Positions 32,476 through 43,460 of a DNA stretch of 64,000 nucleotides are shown piece by piece. Origin of the DNA: Myxocyprinus asiaticus (taxonomy: Eukaryota > Chordata > Actinopteri > Cypriniformes > Catostomidae); NCBI RefSeq assembly GCF_019703515.2, contig NC_059349.1, positions 25,392,744 to 25,456,743 on the forward strand, in the 5' to 3' direction. The translations under genes were made by a program, and so were the position numbers. The notes below the pieces were generated by a model, which worked only from the letters and a program-made list of their open reading frames with translations, was not told the origin of the DNA and made no database searches. Each line of letters begins with the position of its first letter. The stretch's first letter is position 1.

Positions 32476-35400
32476 TTTTTGAATTTCATGGTTAAGATTT
32501 ATTAACTGGTTTTGTTTGTTATGTTCATTTTTACATTTTGCATAGTGTGTATTTTTTGCATTTAAAATTATGCATTTTGAGTGTAATTTTGACCTCTGAC
32601 ATCAACCTGCCAGGGACAGCAGAAAAAAATTAGCCATTGGTGAAATCTGACACATTTACATCAGTAAGATGTCTGATTAATGTGCATTGTCCATGATAAA
32701 TAAATAAAATAAATAAATGAAAAATAGTAAAAATAAATAAGTCACGTCGATGCCACCTACAGTTGTGGCACAAAAATATTGGCACCCTTGGTAAATGAGC
32801 AAAGAAGGATGTGAAAAATATGTCTTTATTGTTTATCCTTTTGATCTTTTATTCAAAATATTAATAAAAATCTAACCTTTAATTGAAGTAAACTAATTGA
32901 AAGGTGGGAAAAATCTCATAATTAAATACATATTTTTCTACAAAAAACATTTGCCAAAATTATTGGAAACCCTAGAAATTCTTATGAGTAAAATATATCT
33001 GAAGTATGTTCCCATTCATATTTTACACTTTTTAGTACACCTGGGTGACTAGGAACACGAAATTCAACCATAACTTCTTGTTTCACATGGTTATAAATAT
33101 GAGGTAACACACAGGTAAAATTCCCGTAGTCATCCATAACAATGTGTAAGACCAAAGAATGAAGTTATGATGTGTGGCAAAAGGTTGTTGAGCTTCACAA
33201 AATGGAAAGTAGCTATAATAAAATTCCTAAAGCATTGAAAATACACATTTCCACCATCAGGGCAATAATTAAGAAGTTCAAATCAACTGGAAATGTTAAG
33301 AATCGGCCTGGAAGAGGACGTGTGTCTATACTGTCTCCACGCACGGTGAGGAGGATGGTTCGATTGGCCAAAACTTCTCCAAGAATCACAGCTGGAGAAC
33401 TGCAGAAATTAGTTGGGTCTTGGGGTCAGAAAGTCTCCAAAACTACAATCAGACATCCCCTACATCACCACAAGTTGTTTGGGAGGGTTTCAAGAAAAAA
33501 GCCTCTGTTCTCATCCAACAACAAACTCAAGCATCTTCAGTTTGTCAGACACTACTGGAACTTCAAATGGGACCAGGTTCTATGGTCAGATGAAACAAAA
33601 ATAGAGCTTTTTGGCAGCAAACACCAGAGATGGGTTTGGCACACACAGAGATAGCCATATGGAAAATTACCTCATGCCCACAGTTAAATATGTTGGTGGA
33701 TCTTTAACATTGTGGGGCTGTTTTTATGCCAGAGGTCCTGGACATCTTGCTCGGACACATGGCATCATGAACTCTATCAAATACCAACATATAAAAAAAT
33801 CCAAACCTGGCTGCCTCTGCCAGAAAGCTTAAAATGGGCACTAGTTGGATCTTCCAGCAGAACAATGATCCAAAACAAATATCAAAATCAAAACAAAAAT
33901 GGTTCACTGACCACAAAATCAAGGTTCTGTCATGGCCATCCCAGTCCCTTGACCTGAACCTCATAGAAAACCTGTGAGGTGAACTGAAGAGGAGAGTCCA
34001 CCAGCATGGACCTCAGAATTTGAAGGATCTGGATCGATTCTGTATGGAGGAATGGTCTCAGATCCCTTGCCATGTATCCTCCAACCTCATTAGGCAGTAT
34101 ATGAGAAGACCCAGAGCTGTTATCTTGGCAAAGGGAGGCTGCACAAAGTACTGAATAAAAGGGAGCCAATAATTGTGCCACACATATATTTGACAAATAT
34201 ATTTGTTTTTGATAAACTTGTGTTATATTAGCAATTGTTTGATATCCATTAAATGTTAGATTTTTGTGAATATTTGGAATGAAAGATCAAAGGGATAAAC
34301 AATAAAGACATATTTTTCACAGCCTTCACTGTTCATATTTACCAAGGTGTATCACAGTAGGTGAAAAGGTTCATGATTATTAAAATCCTTTCTCCCATGT
34401 TAAAAATCCTTTTATACTACACTGAAAAAGAACCTACCTGATGTATTGGTGACACAGTCTTTGACTTGCTTCACTTTTCCTGTGACCTGTACAGAATTAG
34501 TCACTTTTTTTTGTACATTTATTGTACAAACCATATTGGCGCTCACACATACAGACACAAACACACACACATTTTATTAAATCAAAGCACTTAAAAATCC
34601 CATTTAAACTGCTAAGTCCTTGCATGCCATAACTGTATACATGGTTAGAGACTCACCTCAGTCACTGATCTGCCTAATTCATGAGCAATCTTCTCCCACC
34701 GTCCCGGTGTTCCACCAGGAAACTTGGCCATGCAGCGAGAGAGCTGGCTGAGATCCTCCTCTGTCCACTCATTAGCCTACAATCATTACCAGCCTTTGGT
34801 AAATAAAAATACTTTTATTTTAACCAATGTTCTTTGAAGACTTACATTCTTCTTCTGCTGCTGCTTTCTGTCCTCTAACCAGTCACCCATTTGATCTTCA
34901 ATATCTTCAATAGATGTTCCCTGATCATATGCAGGCACAAAAGCTGGATCTGTGTTGGGTTCATAGGCTGGAAACTCTACTTTAGGTTTCTTCACCTTGG
35001 GCCGTTTTTCTTCTGCAGAGCAAAATTAACCACCATCACAGATATTAAATGTCACGTTGTCACAATTTAACCACATGCACATGCATGGTTATATAGGTTA
35101 TCAAGGCCTTACTCTGCTGCATTTCCTGCTCTGCCAGAGCTTCTGCCTCCTCCTTTTCTTTTACTTTCATTTCCTTATAATCTTTGTAATACTGCTTTAC
35201 ATCCTGAAAATACAACATATGCCATGATTTTTACAGTTATATGCTTGAAAACAAAGATAAAATATCAAGTAAGTCATGGTGCCTTTAATCTGGTGGAACA
35301 GTACCTGTATTATATGAGGGAGAGACTTCACAGAATAGTATAACCAAATGCTTAATTTCAGAGGCAAAATGTCATGCCAGTGTGGCTTGTCAGATCTATG

Positions 35401-38400
35401 GAAACAGAAGCAAAGAATACACTAAGATTTCCTTGTTTGAGAACCAGTCAACATTTCTTAAAAAAATCTAGTTTATTTTACCTTTCACTTTTTTCCTGTG
35501 CCAAGGACTTAATCTCCTCTGTTATCTTACTGCTTTGTTTTTTCTTCTTCTCTCTCTTTTTCCTAGTCAGAAGTTCATCCTGAGAATAAAATTAAGACAA
35601 AGCTTCCATCACTTTGTATGCTGAAGTAAATGTAGCATCTTAGAAGCCAACACTGCACGACAACTCCTGCGCAATAACATGTTTTGCTACTTACCAACTG
35701 CTTCTCAAGGTAGATGGACCATATAACTGCGTAGTGGCCCACTGTCAGAATGAGGAAGAGGAGGAAGCCCAGCTCTCCATTACTCATCTTCCTAACACGT
35801 CTATAGTAGAAGACAGGCTGTCTCCAATCTGGCAGCCCATTAACCAGGATGTCATCATATCTGTAGATGTAGTGCAGTTACCTGTGAGAAGGTTCTATGC
35901 AAAATATTTTCTTAAAAGAACTTTGCAATTATCAACAATTCATCTCAGGTGAAAACCCTTACCGCTTCCTCTCTACCCAGACAAATGCTCGACCACACCC
36001 TCGCCTCCACAAACAGTTCGCAGACTCTAGTCACTGTCCCAATGGTGCAACCAGGGTTTGGGTATCTTACTCAACATCCCTCTACATTGCAAGTAAATCA
36101 CTCGCATATGTGAGTCAATTTTGCGCTTGTCTGTTATTAGCCACTGGCAAGTATATATTAACATTTCACTCGCCAGTGATAGAGTTGTGTGGTGTCGAAG
36201 CACTGAGGCCCTTTTACTGAATAAAAAGCAGTTGATTAAGAAGCTGGATTCAGCCTCGTCTTTCCCTGCATGCTGTCTCATGAGCACGCAGGAAAAAGCA
36301 CTTGCCCTGCTCTATTTCTGTGGAGATGATCAAATGCAAGAAACAGAATCTCAAAGTCTTCCTTCATGAGAAATAAGGGCTTGTGAGTTAATCAGAGAGC
36401 CTTAAAATGTGTGAAAGTGAAGAATTTAAGGGAGAAAGATTTTACTATTGCATAATATAATATAATATAATAGCTATACAGGTTGGCTGGGTTACAAAAG
36501 AAGCAAAAGAAAACAAAACACTGAAAAAGTCTAAAGGATCAAAAGTAAATCGGACAAATAAGAGAGATATATTTTAGTTATTTAGACATATTGATCATTT
36601 AAATATTATTTTAATTATTTTAAATTTTATACTTTTATATTTGACTGTCATTCATACGTTTTGAAGCCTGAAAAGGAAATCATATACCCTTATTTTATTA
36701 TATGACCAAAGCTAAATTTTTATAAATGACTTTGTTGTGTGCATGAAGCACACATAGTGAGTTTATATGGTAATTAATAGTCATATTCGTGAAACACCTA
36801 AAACAGACAATTAATCATCATAGCCCTAAAACAGGCAATTAATCATCATAATCGCAATTATTTGTTTGACAATTAATTGTCAGCCAAATTTCACAATGGT
36901 GACCCCTAATTTTCATTATTAGGTTCCTACCTTGTGAATTGTTTTGTTAAAAATGTGTACAAAATTTCAAACAGTGACAACAACTTGTATCATTATTAAA
37001 AATGCGATTTCATGACATCATATAAATTGATAGAATGTGAAATTTTTAAAAAGCTAAAATGTGATTAAAATCATAAAGCAAAATCTAAAAAAAAAATTAC
37101 AATATACTATATTGCATGAATATATATGAAGAGGCCCCCTCTCTCAGTTTGCTTAATATATATTTTAGTTACATTATGCTTACATGTCGTCAAAGTCTGG
37201 CGAGTAAAAACAAAAATGTACTAGCCAATGACGATTCTTTCTCCAACATGATCGTAGAGGGTTGCTCAATAGCACTAAATCACTAAATTAATGAGTTAGC
37301 AGTCGGTTTCTTCATCTTTTAGGCTATCACAAGCTCTTTGCAAAAGGTAAAGACTGCCACAAGTTATGAAAACGTCTGGTAAAAATGTAATCAAAATAAG
37401 GCATAATACCAATATTGAGTAGTGAAATGAGTAAGTGGAAAAATAGCTTAATTTGAAAACCAAAGTATAGCTGCTTTAGAATTAACTTCTGTTAGACATC
37501 CTACAATGACTTTTGACTTTCAATGAAAGAACACAAACCACCAGAGGCTAGTCATGAGAACATGACGTTTGCACAGTTGCTCACCTTTGTCTTCTTTCTT
37601 CATCTTTAAGAACCTCATAGATGGCAACTAACTAGTAAGAGATGACAAAGAAGATATGCTGAATTCCAAAAAGTGTACAGAGAAACAAGCAAATAAAATA
37701 ATTTACATATAATGACATAAAATATCATACCAAAGACAACTTTTGTTCAGCCTTAAAGAAACACCTACCTGTCGGAACTGGGTTTCTGCATTTTCATCTT
37801 TGTTTTTATCTGGATGTAATGTAAGAGAGAGTTTTCTATATGCCTTCCTAATCTCAGAGGAAGATACATCCTGTGAGAAGCAGAAGCATCAACATTAAAA
37901 TCATTGGCTTTTCAATTACATATCCTCCGAGACTTTTTTAAAAAAATAGTTCACCCCAAAATGAAAATAGTCTCATTTTTTCATTCCAGATGTATATTAC
38001 TTTTTCTTCTGCCAAACACAAAATGAAGATTTTTAGAAGAATATCTCAGCTCTGTTGGTCCATACAATGCAAGTGAATGGTGACCAAAACTTTGAAGCTC
38101 CAAAAAGCACATAAAGTCAGCATAATAGTAATCCATAAGTCTCCAGTGGTTTAATCCATTTTTTTTGTAGAAATCCAATCAGTTTTGGGTGAGAACAGAC
38201 CAAAATGCAAAACAAATTTTACTGTACATTTTGCCATTGCAGTCTCTATAGGCATGATCATGATATCGAGCTTGATTATACATACTTCTTAGTGCTTGAG
38301 GCGTGTGTAGAATGCTAGATGGCCCCATGAAGTGTAATCGAGTTTGAAATCATGATCACCAAGGGGACTGCTGATGTCAAGATTTATAGTGAAAAAGGTG

Positions 38401-39579
38401 TTATATTTTGGTCTGTTTTCACCAAGAACTGATTGGATCGCTTCAGAAGACAAGGATTCAACCACTGGAGTCTTATGGATTACTTGTATGCTGCCTTAAT
38501 GTGATTTTTGAGCTTCAAAGTGTTGATCACCATTCACTTGCATTGTATGGACCTACAGAGCCGAGATATTCTTCTAAAAATCTATGTGTTCTGCAAAAAG
38601 AAATAAAAAGTCACCCATCTGGGATGGCATGAGGGTAAGTAAATGATAAGATAATTTTCATTTTTGGGTGAACTATCCCTTCAAAATTAAAAGGAATGTG
38701 ATTGACAAGTGATTGGACTGCCTGTGGTGTTTCAGGAGAGGAAAAGTGAGATAACTGTTAGCATTGTGCAGCAACATATTTCTTTCATCAATTTGTTTAC
38801 TACATAGAGACTAAACGTTACACGCTGCTGTGCTGACAACAATATGAGCATAGCTTTATTTAAAAGGTATTAAAAGCGAATTATCATGGTAAATGTGTAG
38901 CAGCGGCACTGTTATTGTAGTTTTTATCCGCCATACGTTTGGGAAAGATAAATTGAAACCCACGCTAGTTTTTCACAAGCAACGGTTAGATACACACACA
39001 AAAAAAAATACGGGCTCTTAGATCATCAACGCATTAAATATCACTTAGCCACCAAATTGTAAATTTACAACAGAGCGAAAAAATGACACGTCATGTCGTG
39101 CTGTCTAGGCCCACAGCCCGGAGATTTCTTGGTCAATGGCCACCGCCATTCACATTGTGCAGGAGGCAGGGCCAGTTTTCCGCAGCCCTCGTTCGGTGGA
39201 TATAAAGTCAGGCTGTTGAGAGATATTAAGTTAAAAAACAAAAAAAAAGGTTTGGGTTGCTATTTGATAGGAATGCATCTCCATACACGCGCAGGAGTTA
39301 GAACTGCGATATTTACTACGCCGGTATGCTGTCTATCTTCTTATTTTTACTTTACTGACACAGTTCGAATTGCAGATGTACAAAGTGTGACAAAACACAA
39401 ACGGTAGAGATAAAAACCAGTCTTACGTGATTCACAGACAGGAATTCGTAGAAGGTTTGTGGGATTTCCTCCACTAGGTCGAAAAGCTCCAAGTCTGCGT
39501 CCCATGCTAATGTTGGTAACGGCCGTATAACCAACATCCCGGAGAATAACACCAACGTAAAGACCTCTGGCAAAGTCAT
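26189..39579 (-). CDS. dnajc1: DnaJ homolog subfamily C member 1 (ER-membrane J-domain/SANT protein), 12 coding exons
   Basis: Joining 12 exons gives 531 aa with every splice phase consistent; the human protein is about 554 aa. Layout: signal peptide about 1-26; J domain about 30-105 with HPD at 70-72, the motif that stimulates Hsp70/BiP ATPase; transmembrane helix about 131-152 ([15 protein letters not shown]); basic segment; first SANT/Myb domain about 308-346; acidic linker; second SANT domain about 473-520; C-terminal KKKQAKS. The family sits in the ER membrane with its J domain in the lumen and SANT domains outside, and mammalian DNAJC1 is reported to affect BiP activity, translation and serpin binding. 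The start Met at 39579 gives the signal peptide. Exons are listed separately. Intron 10 (7.4 kb) holds most of the gene's transposons. No break was found, so it looks functional. Confidence 0.96.
26582..27024 (-). CDS. dnajc1: dnajc1 exon 11
   Basis: Largest exon, residues 362-509. It encodes an acidic, Ser-rich linker with basic clusters ([16 protein letters not shown]) and most of SANT domain 2 ([17 protein letters not shown]). Acceptor TTTCCAG, donor GTGAGC. Confidence 0.96.
28083..28199. mobile_element. Short Tc1-derived MITE
   Basis: Begins AGTTGTGCTCAAACGTTTGC and ends TTTTGAGCACAACT, short inverted ends on a 117-bp unit. The left part resembles a known fish Tc1 terminus. It lies in intron 10 of dnajc1. 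Confidence 0.6.
28218..29289 (+). mobile_element. Tc1-like transposon with frameshifted, catalytically dead transposase
   Basis: Terminal inverted repeats contain GATCAGCCACAACATTAAAA at the left and the complement TTTTAATGTTGTGGCTGATC at the right. The transposase spans about 28359-29121 in two overlapping frames (28359-28706 and 28624-29121). The first holds the paired helix-turn-helix with [21 protein letters not shown]. The second holds the catalytic core with [11 protein letters not shown] (second Asp kept) and [10 protein letters not shown] (Glu kept). The first Asp is lost (WSAE where WSDE is usual), and a stretch after DGR is deleted. Inactive copy in dnajc1 intron 10, in opposite orientation to the gene. 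Confidence 0.9.
29290..30776 (-). mobile_element. Tc1-like fragment (family A), split by an hAT element
   Basis: Matches the left end of the family A copy at 53270: CTCTGGAAAAAATTAAG, then GTTTCTCTGGATTTACTATT, and after the interruption GACAAATGGTCAAAATAACA up to GAGTTCAGAAATCAATATT. At 30775-30780 it passes directly into a family B element. Coding sequence is absent. The strand is that of the lost transposase, inferred from the 53270 copy. Confidence 0.8.
29458..30620. mobile_element. hAT-type element with perfect 8-bp duplication ATTTAGAG
   Basis: Inverted ends CAGGGGTACTC and GAGTACCCCTG. The octamer ATTTAGAG lies at 29450-29457 and 30621-30628. The 1163-bp interior has no transposase frame. 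It includes a GC-rich imperfect palindrome (about 30385-30490, with GCGCTGAACGC) unlike the surrounding AT-rich intron. It is younger than the Tc1 fragment it splits. Confidence 0.88.
30777..32375 (+). mobile_element. Tc1-like transposon (family B), copy 1
   Basis: The left inverted repeat starts within ATTGGCACCCTTGGTAAAT and the right has TTACTAAGGATGCCAATATT. Transposase traces run from 31177 to about 32150: [20 protein letters not shown], then [18 protein letters not shown] and a stop. WSDET keeps the first Asp. In the second catalytic block Asn replaces the usual Asp (FQQNNDPK). LNPIENLWG keeps Glu. Dead copy. Confidence 0.9.
32376..32472. repeat. Compound (TG)n/(TA)n microsatellite
   Basis: TG- and TATG-type units followed by about 32 TA units, at the right edge of Tc1 family B copy 1. 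Target-site TA and the terminal repeat may have seeded it. Confidence 0.85.
32757..34352 (+). mobile_element. Tc1-like transposon (family B), copy 2
   Basis: The left end is intact, ACAGTTGTGGCACAAAAATA. The right end stops after TTACCAAGG without its last bases. The N-terminal helix-turn-helix and linker are open over 33172-33654 ([47 protein letters not shown]). Downstream are frameshifts, FQQNNDPK with Asn for the second Asp, and a stop after LIENL. Same orientation as copy 1, 380 bases away, sharing long identical stretches around 31830-31930 and 33830-33930. Confidence 0.9.
34438..34486 (-). CDS. dnajc1: dnajc1 exon 10
   Basis: Residues 346-361 ([16 protein letters not shown]), the end of the SANT domain 1 third helix. 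Acceptor TGTACAG, donor GTAGGT. Confidence 0.92.
34657..34776 (-). CDS. dnajc1: dnajc1 exon 9
   Basis: Residues 306-345, the core of SANT domain 1 ([20 protein letters not shown], then [13 protein letters not shown]). The spaced Trp/Trp/hydrophobic pattern of a Myb repeat is visible. Phase 0 on both sides. Confidence 0.97.
34846..35012 (-). CDS. dnajc1: dnajc1 exon 8
   Basis: Residues 250-305, a Lys/Pro-rich stretch ([14 protein letters not shown]) then [18 protein letters not shown]. Donor GTAAGT. Confidence 0.96.
35113..35203 (-). CDS. dnajc1: dnajc1 exon 7
   Basis: Residues 220-249, charged helix ([20 protein letters not shown]). Acceptor TTTTCAG, donor GTAAGG. Confidence 0.95.
35305..35395 (-). 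CDS. dnajc1: dnajc1 exon 6
   Basis: Residues 189-219, [20 protein letters not shown], a conserved aromatic segment after the basic linker. Acceptor TTCCATAG. Confidence 0.94.
35482..35579 (-). CDS. dnajc1: dnajc1 exon 5
   Basis: Residues 157-188, strongly basic just after the membrane helix ([14 protein letters not shown]), consistent with a cytosolic, positive-inside flank. Confidence 0.95.
35695..35860 (-). CDS. dnajc1: dnajc1 exon 4 (transmembrane helix)
   Basis: Residues 102-156: end of the J domain ([12 protein letters not shown]), [11 protein letters not shown], then the membrane helix and WSIYLEKQL. Acceptor ATCTACAG, donor GTAAGT. Confidence 0.97.
37585..37631 (-). CDS. dnajc1: dnajc1 exon 3
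   Basis: 47-bp exon, residues 86-101 ([16 protein letters not shown]), J-domain helices III-IV. Acceptor TTACTAG, donor GTGAGC. Confidence 0.95.
37769..37870 (-). CDS. dnajc1: dnajc1 exon 2 (HPD motif)
   Basis: Residues 52-85, J-domain helix II and the HPD loop ([16 protein letters not shown]). Phase 0 on both sides. Confidence 0.97.
37945..38685. mobile_element. GGGATAGTTCACCC foldback element in dnajc1 intron 1
   Basis: The left arm starts AAATAGTTCACCCC and the right arm ends GTGAACTATCCCTTC. Both arms carry ACCATTCACTTGCATTG and the CCTACAGAGC region in opposite orientation. The spacer between arms is longer than in other copies (about 38165-38400) and unrelated. Confidence 0.8.
39427..39579 (-). 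CDS. dnajc1: dnajc1 exon 1 (signal peptide, start codon)
   Basis: Residues 1-51. Met at 39579 is followed by a hydrophobic run ([16 protein letters not shown]) and the conserved [13 protein letters not shown] start of the J domain. Donor GTAAGA. Confidence 0.95.
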
Positions 39580-40929
39580 TGTTGGTTGTTTTTATATATC
39601 TGCGAAGGCCTACCATTAACTATCCATTCGGGAAACCTTGGTTTTGAGATTACTTTAGCATAACATCACGGCCATTGAAACAGCTCGGCCTCAGTCTGCT
39701 CTAAATCCACACACACACACACGTTTCACATGCAGCCGCCACAGCAGGAACCAATAAGCATGAAAGCTTCAGTAGTTACTTGGTGCATCAAATCCACTGT
39801 TACCATGAGAGTTACCACTGGCAAATGAACTTTAGCTGTGTTGAATATTTCATAATATAACCGTTGCCTATTATATCTTAAGCACTAAAGATCAACAGAC
39901 ATAGGTTTCTCTGTAGATCTGTACAGTTATGTAGACCTGGAGCAATTTCTTTTTTTTTTTTAAATGTCAAACAGAGAGGAAAGAAACCAAAAGTTTGTGC
40001 CCCAGCAAGATCACTGTTCTCTTTAACTGAAAGCCCAAGCATGGAACATGATCTCGCTTTTCCGCTCTCCTTTAGTAGAATGTTTCCTATTACTTCTAGG
40101 GAGGGGTGACAAATGTTGTACGTTTCTTCAGATGTAGCGCTATTAGGCTACTATCATACTATTAGTAGGTCAATTTAAGGGGCATTGACATTCTATAGGC
40201 TATCAACATTTGGACAGTTAATCCTATCTCTAACCTCAGCCTAAAGAGAGGGCCACAGACAAAGGCTACATATCCAGCACAGCAGGTGTCCTAAAGTCCA
40301 CATGAGAGTCAGCTTGATTTTTTTATTAAAACTTGTTGGCACCAATAATCGGCCATCTAGTTTTTTCTTAACATCAAGGATGACTCATTGCCTGCGCATA
40401 TTTAGCTGCTGATGTTTTTCCTCGATGTTCTTGTTGGGCTACTGGAAAAAAAAAATATTTGAGTGAGTATCTACTGACAGATCAGACAGAGAAAACATTT
40501 GAAACGTCTTCAGTAAGTTAGGAGATGAGAAAGCTGTAAATGCACCGCATGCATTTGAAAGCAACAGAACATTCAGCGAGTAAAATTATAGCTGAAGAAA
40601 ATCTTTTGCTGAAACATAGGCCTACATTTTTTTAAATTAAAAAAGAAGAAAACGCAATATCTAAATAGACTGAATTGTTTGAAATAGATTTGCCATCGTA
40701 TCAGCCAGCAGCCAATTATGGACTTATTTTCAGTTATTTTCTATAATTTATTTGCTTGGCCTGTTTTTTTCTTTCTTTTTTTTTTTTTTTTTTTTTTTTC
40801 AAATGAAAGGTGATATTTCATTGTTTTCAAGCTTAAATCTTTGGATTTGGTCGTTTTAGGGCCAAAGTAACATTTTATGAACTGCTCACATGTTTAAGTC
40901 TGTGACATACTTTTGAGAATCTTTTTAGA
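39580..40929. other. Upstream of dnajc1; no further gene
   Basis: The first few hundred bases should hold the dnajc1 5' UTR and promoter (minus sense). A CA run lies at about 39709-39722. No TATA box or clear initiator could be fixed. Confidence 0.4.
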
Positions 40930-41226
40930 TTGGCTAGTTCACGCAAAAATAAAAATGTCATAATTTACTCACCCTCATGTTACTTCCGTTTGACTTTCCT
41001 TCTTCCATAGAACACAAAAGGAGATGTTAGGCAAAATGTTAGACTCAGTCGCCATTCACTTTCATTGCATCTTTTTTTCCATACAATAAAAGTGAATGGT
41101 GACTGATGATGTCATTCTGCCTAACATCTTATTTTGTGTTCTATGGAAGAAAGAAACGGTCCGGCTTTGGGACAACAGGTAAGTACAGTATGGAAGAATT
41201 TTCATTTTTAAATGAACCATCCCTTT
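40930..41226. mobile_element. Palindromic MITE with TAGTTCACGC ends
   Basis: Two arms meet near 41080. CCATTCACTTTCATTGCATC is mirrored by the complement ATAAAAGTGAATGGTGACTG, and GAACACAAAAGGAGATGTTA by TAACATCTTATTTTGTGTTC. The ends are GCTAGTTCACGC and GAACCATCCCTT. Related in ends but not in core to the foldback family seen elsewhere here. Confidence 0.75.
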
Positions 41227-43255
41227 TTAATTTTCATCTTCTGGAATTGAGAAACTCGTGGGCGTCGTTTTGCTTGGTTAGCGATATAGAAGAAATCCAG
41301 TCTGTTCAAACAGAGGTTACGAATAGTATACAACGTAAATCTGAAACAAAATATAAGGGTTTTTCTTTTTTGTTTTATTTAATAGTTAGTCGGTCATTTT
41401 TTTATTGGTTTGGTAGCCTATAAGTTCTTTATTCGGCGCCAAACAGTGATGGCAAACTAAGAGCATAATACACCAAATAATATTTTTTTCCTCTAATGGG
41501 CTTTTATTCTTTTAACTGAATGTTCATTGATTAAAACACCCAGTTACAGTAACAGCTTGAGGTTTAACCCCTTACAGTTCATTTTAAGTAGAGATGTATT
41601 ACTGGTTCTTCCTTAAAGTATAGGCCTAAACAAATTTGGCTTCATTGATTTAAATAATAAAGCATATATCAGGATTGCCACCGCCTTATAAAATAAACTG
41701 AAATGGTACAACAGTTGCAGGCCTACTACGCATGCTATGTATTAATCAATAAAGCGGAATAGGCAAAAACACGGTATCCCAACCGGCTCCATATTTAAAA
41801 TAGTACATTTTCAGTGGAGTATTAATAATAATTTTTTTTTTTTGTTGAATTGATCACCGTCAAGCCTACAATTTGTCCGATTTCCATTTTATTTTTGTAT
41901 CATTATTTCATGTATTTATTTTAATAAATTAATTAATAAAACCATTTGCCTTATCGCATCGTATTTTTTTCAACACTTTTATAATTCACTTGTATAGCTA
42001 TTTTATATAAAAGACAATAGCCATGATATGCGACATTTCCACTACAGCAAGTCAATCTCATGTAACAAAAATCAATAGCTGTTTGATTTATTTTCTTTGC
42101 TTCTTTATAAACAGTATGGGATTATCGAAATGCAAGGAAGAAATTCAATTTTCTTTGATATGTAGCCTTGATCTGATAAAATGTGGCAAACGTAATTCTG
42201 CTAAAAATAAATAAATAAATAAAAATCTGTAGGCTACATATTAGAAATCCCTTACAACTGTAGATTGACCAGAGAATGTTAAACGTATAGGCTATAAGGG
42301 GTAACGTCGGTATGCATTTATATATAAGGGAAAATATATGCAAGAAGAGGCGAACAAACTCATTGCGCATGACTGATCAGGTTGATAAATGTATGGATTT
42401 GAAATTCTATTAAATACTGTAAAATTATCTAACGCATACCAATATGCTACCTGACCGCATTTTGTCTGCACAGTTTGTTTCATTGGTATAGAAAATATCA
42501 TAGTGGGACAATATTCATGTTCATTCGTAAAATTGTCATAAATAGATTTAGATCATCAAACGTAGAAATGCAAACTCAAGTCGGCTGTATCTTAACTAGG
42601 CCAAGTCCTGACCTCCATATCTCATTTAGTTCACTAATCAATCTTGTGGGATCATATACAATCAATAAAGTCATTAAGGTTTAAGCCAATAGCCTATAGG
42701 AAATACAGGAGAGGAAACACGTCTCCTTAAAACGCAGTCACTGAACATTAACCTACAGTTTTTTAAGAGATCTGCACGGTATCCTTGTTAGTTTATCGGC
42801 TAGATGTAAAAATAATTCGCTTTTAATTGTCTTTATGGACGAAGATGAAAGAATGAATAATCGGCCAAATGAAAATAAAAGAGAAATCACCTCTCATATT
42901 GAACATTTTCACTGTGGAAAATGTTGCCCTGTTATCAGGAACTTTAGACGATGTTTCTCTATTTTTTTCAAAAGTAGCTGTAACACCCGCTTGGCCATAC
43001 AACCATTTTGACGAGTCACATCTGTGGTCTGAATAAAGAAATAATCGGTATTCTTGAGATTGTAGAGAATGACACTAATCATTGAAATTAAACGTGTTGT
43101 CTGACCAACTCGACTAATAATACACAGAGTAGCTAAATGGCCTGGTTTATGGATTAGCGATAGCTTTTGTTGAAAACTGGTATGGTTCATGTTAATTGAA
43201 AGAGCGCCAACGTTTTGCAGAACCTGGTAGCCTACGGTTAACGCTTGCGCCTCGC
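41227..43255. other. Intergenic, no gene recognised
   Basis: AT-rich. Several 60-100-codon frames on both strands lack splice context or family pattern. Possible regulatory DNA cannot be judged without cross-species alignment. Confidence 0.45.
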
Positions 43256-43460
43256 GTTTCCGTCAGCATGCTGAGCTTCTTTGTTTTCGCTGAAGTGCCT
43301 GTATTAAAGCAGCTGACGTCATGGCAGGCAGACTGCGCGTGTGGTTTGCAGCTGAACACAGCACCCTAAACGAGTACTGTCCAGCACTACAGAGAAAAAA
43401 CCAACACAGACCTACCACACACTCGCGCGCGCGCGCGAGTACACGCACCGCAGCGCGCGT
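43256..43460. promoter_or_regulatory. CpG-rich cluster with palindromic CRE and (CG)n run
   Basis: Contains a consensus cAMP-response element TGACGTCA (43314-43321), the 12-base palindrome TCAGCATGCTGA (about 43263-43274) and an alternating CG run (about 43424-43438) in otherwise AT-rich DNA. It lies 1.4 kb upstream of the likely bmi1 first exon. A distal promoter or enhancer is possible; no transcript start can be shown from sequence. Confidence 0.4.

Noticed and set aside
36000..37260. Possible DNA element in dnajc1 intron 3
   Set aside because: Phrases such as ACTCGCCAG recur loosely, but I could not find matching inverted ends or a target duplication.
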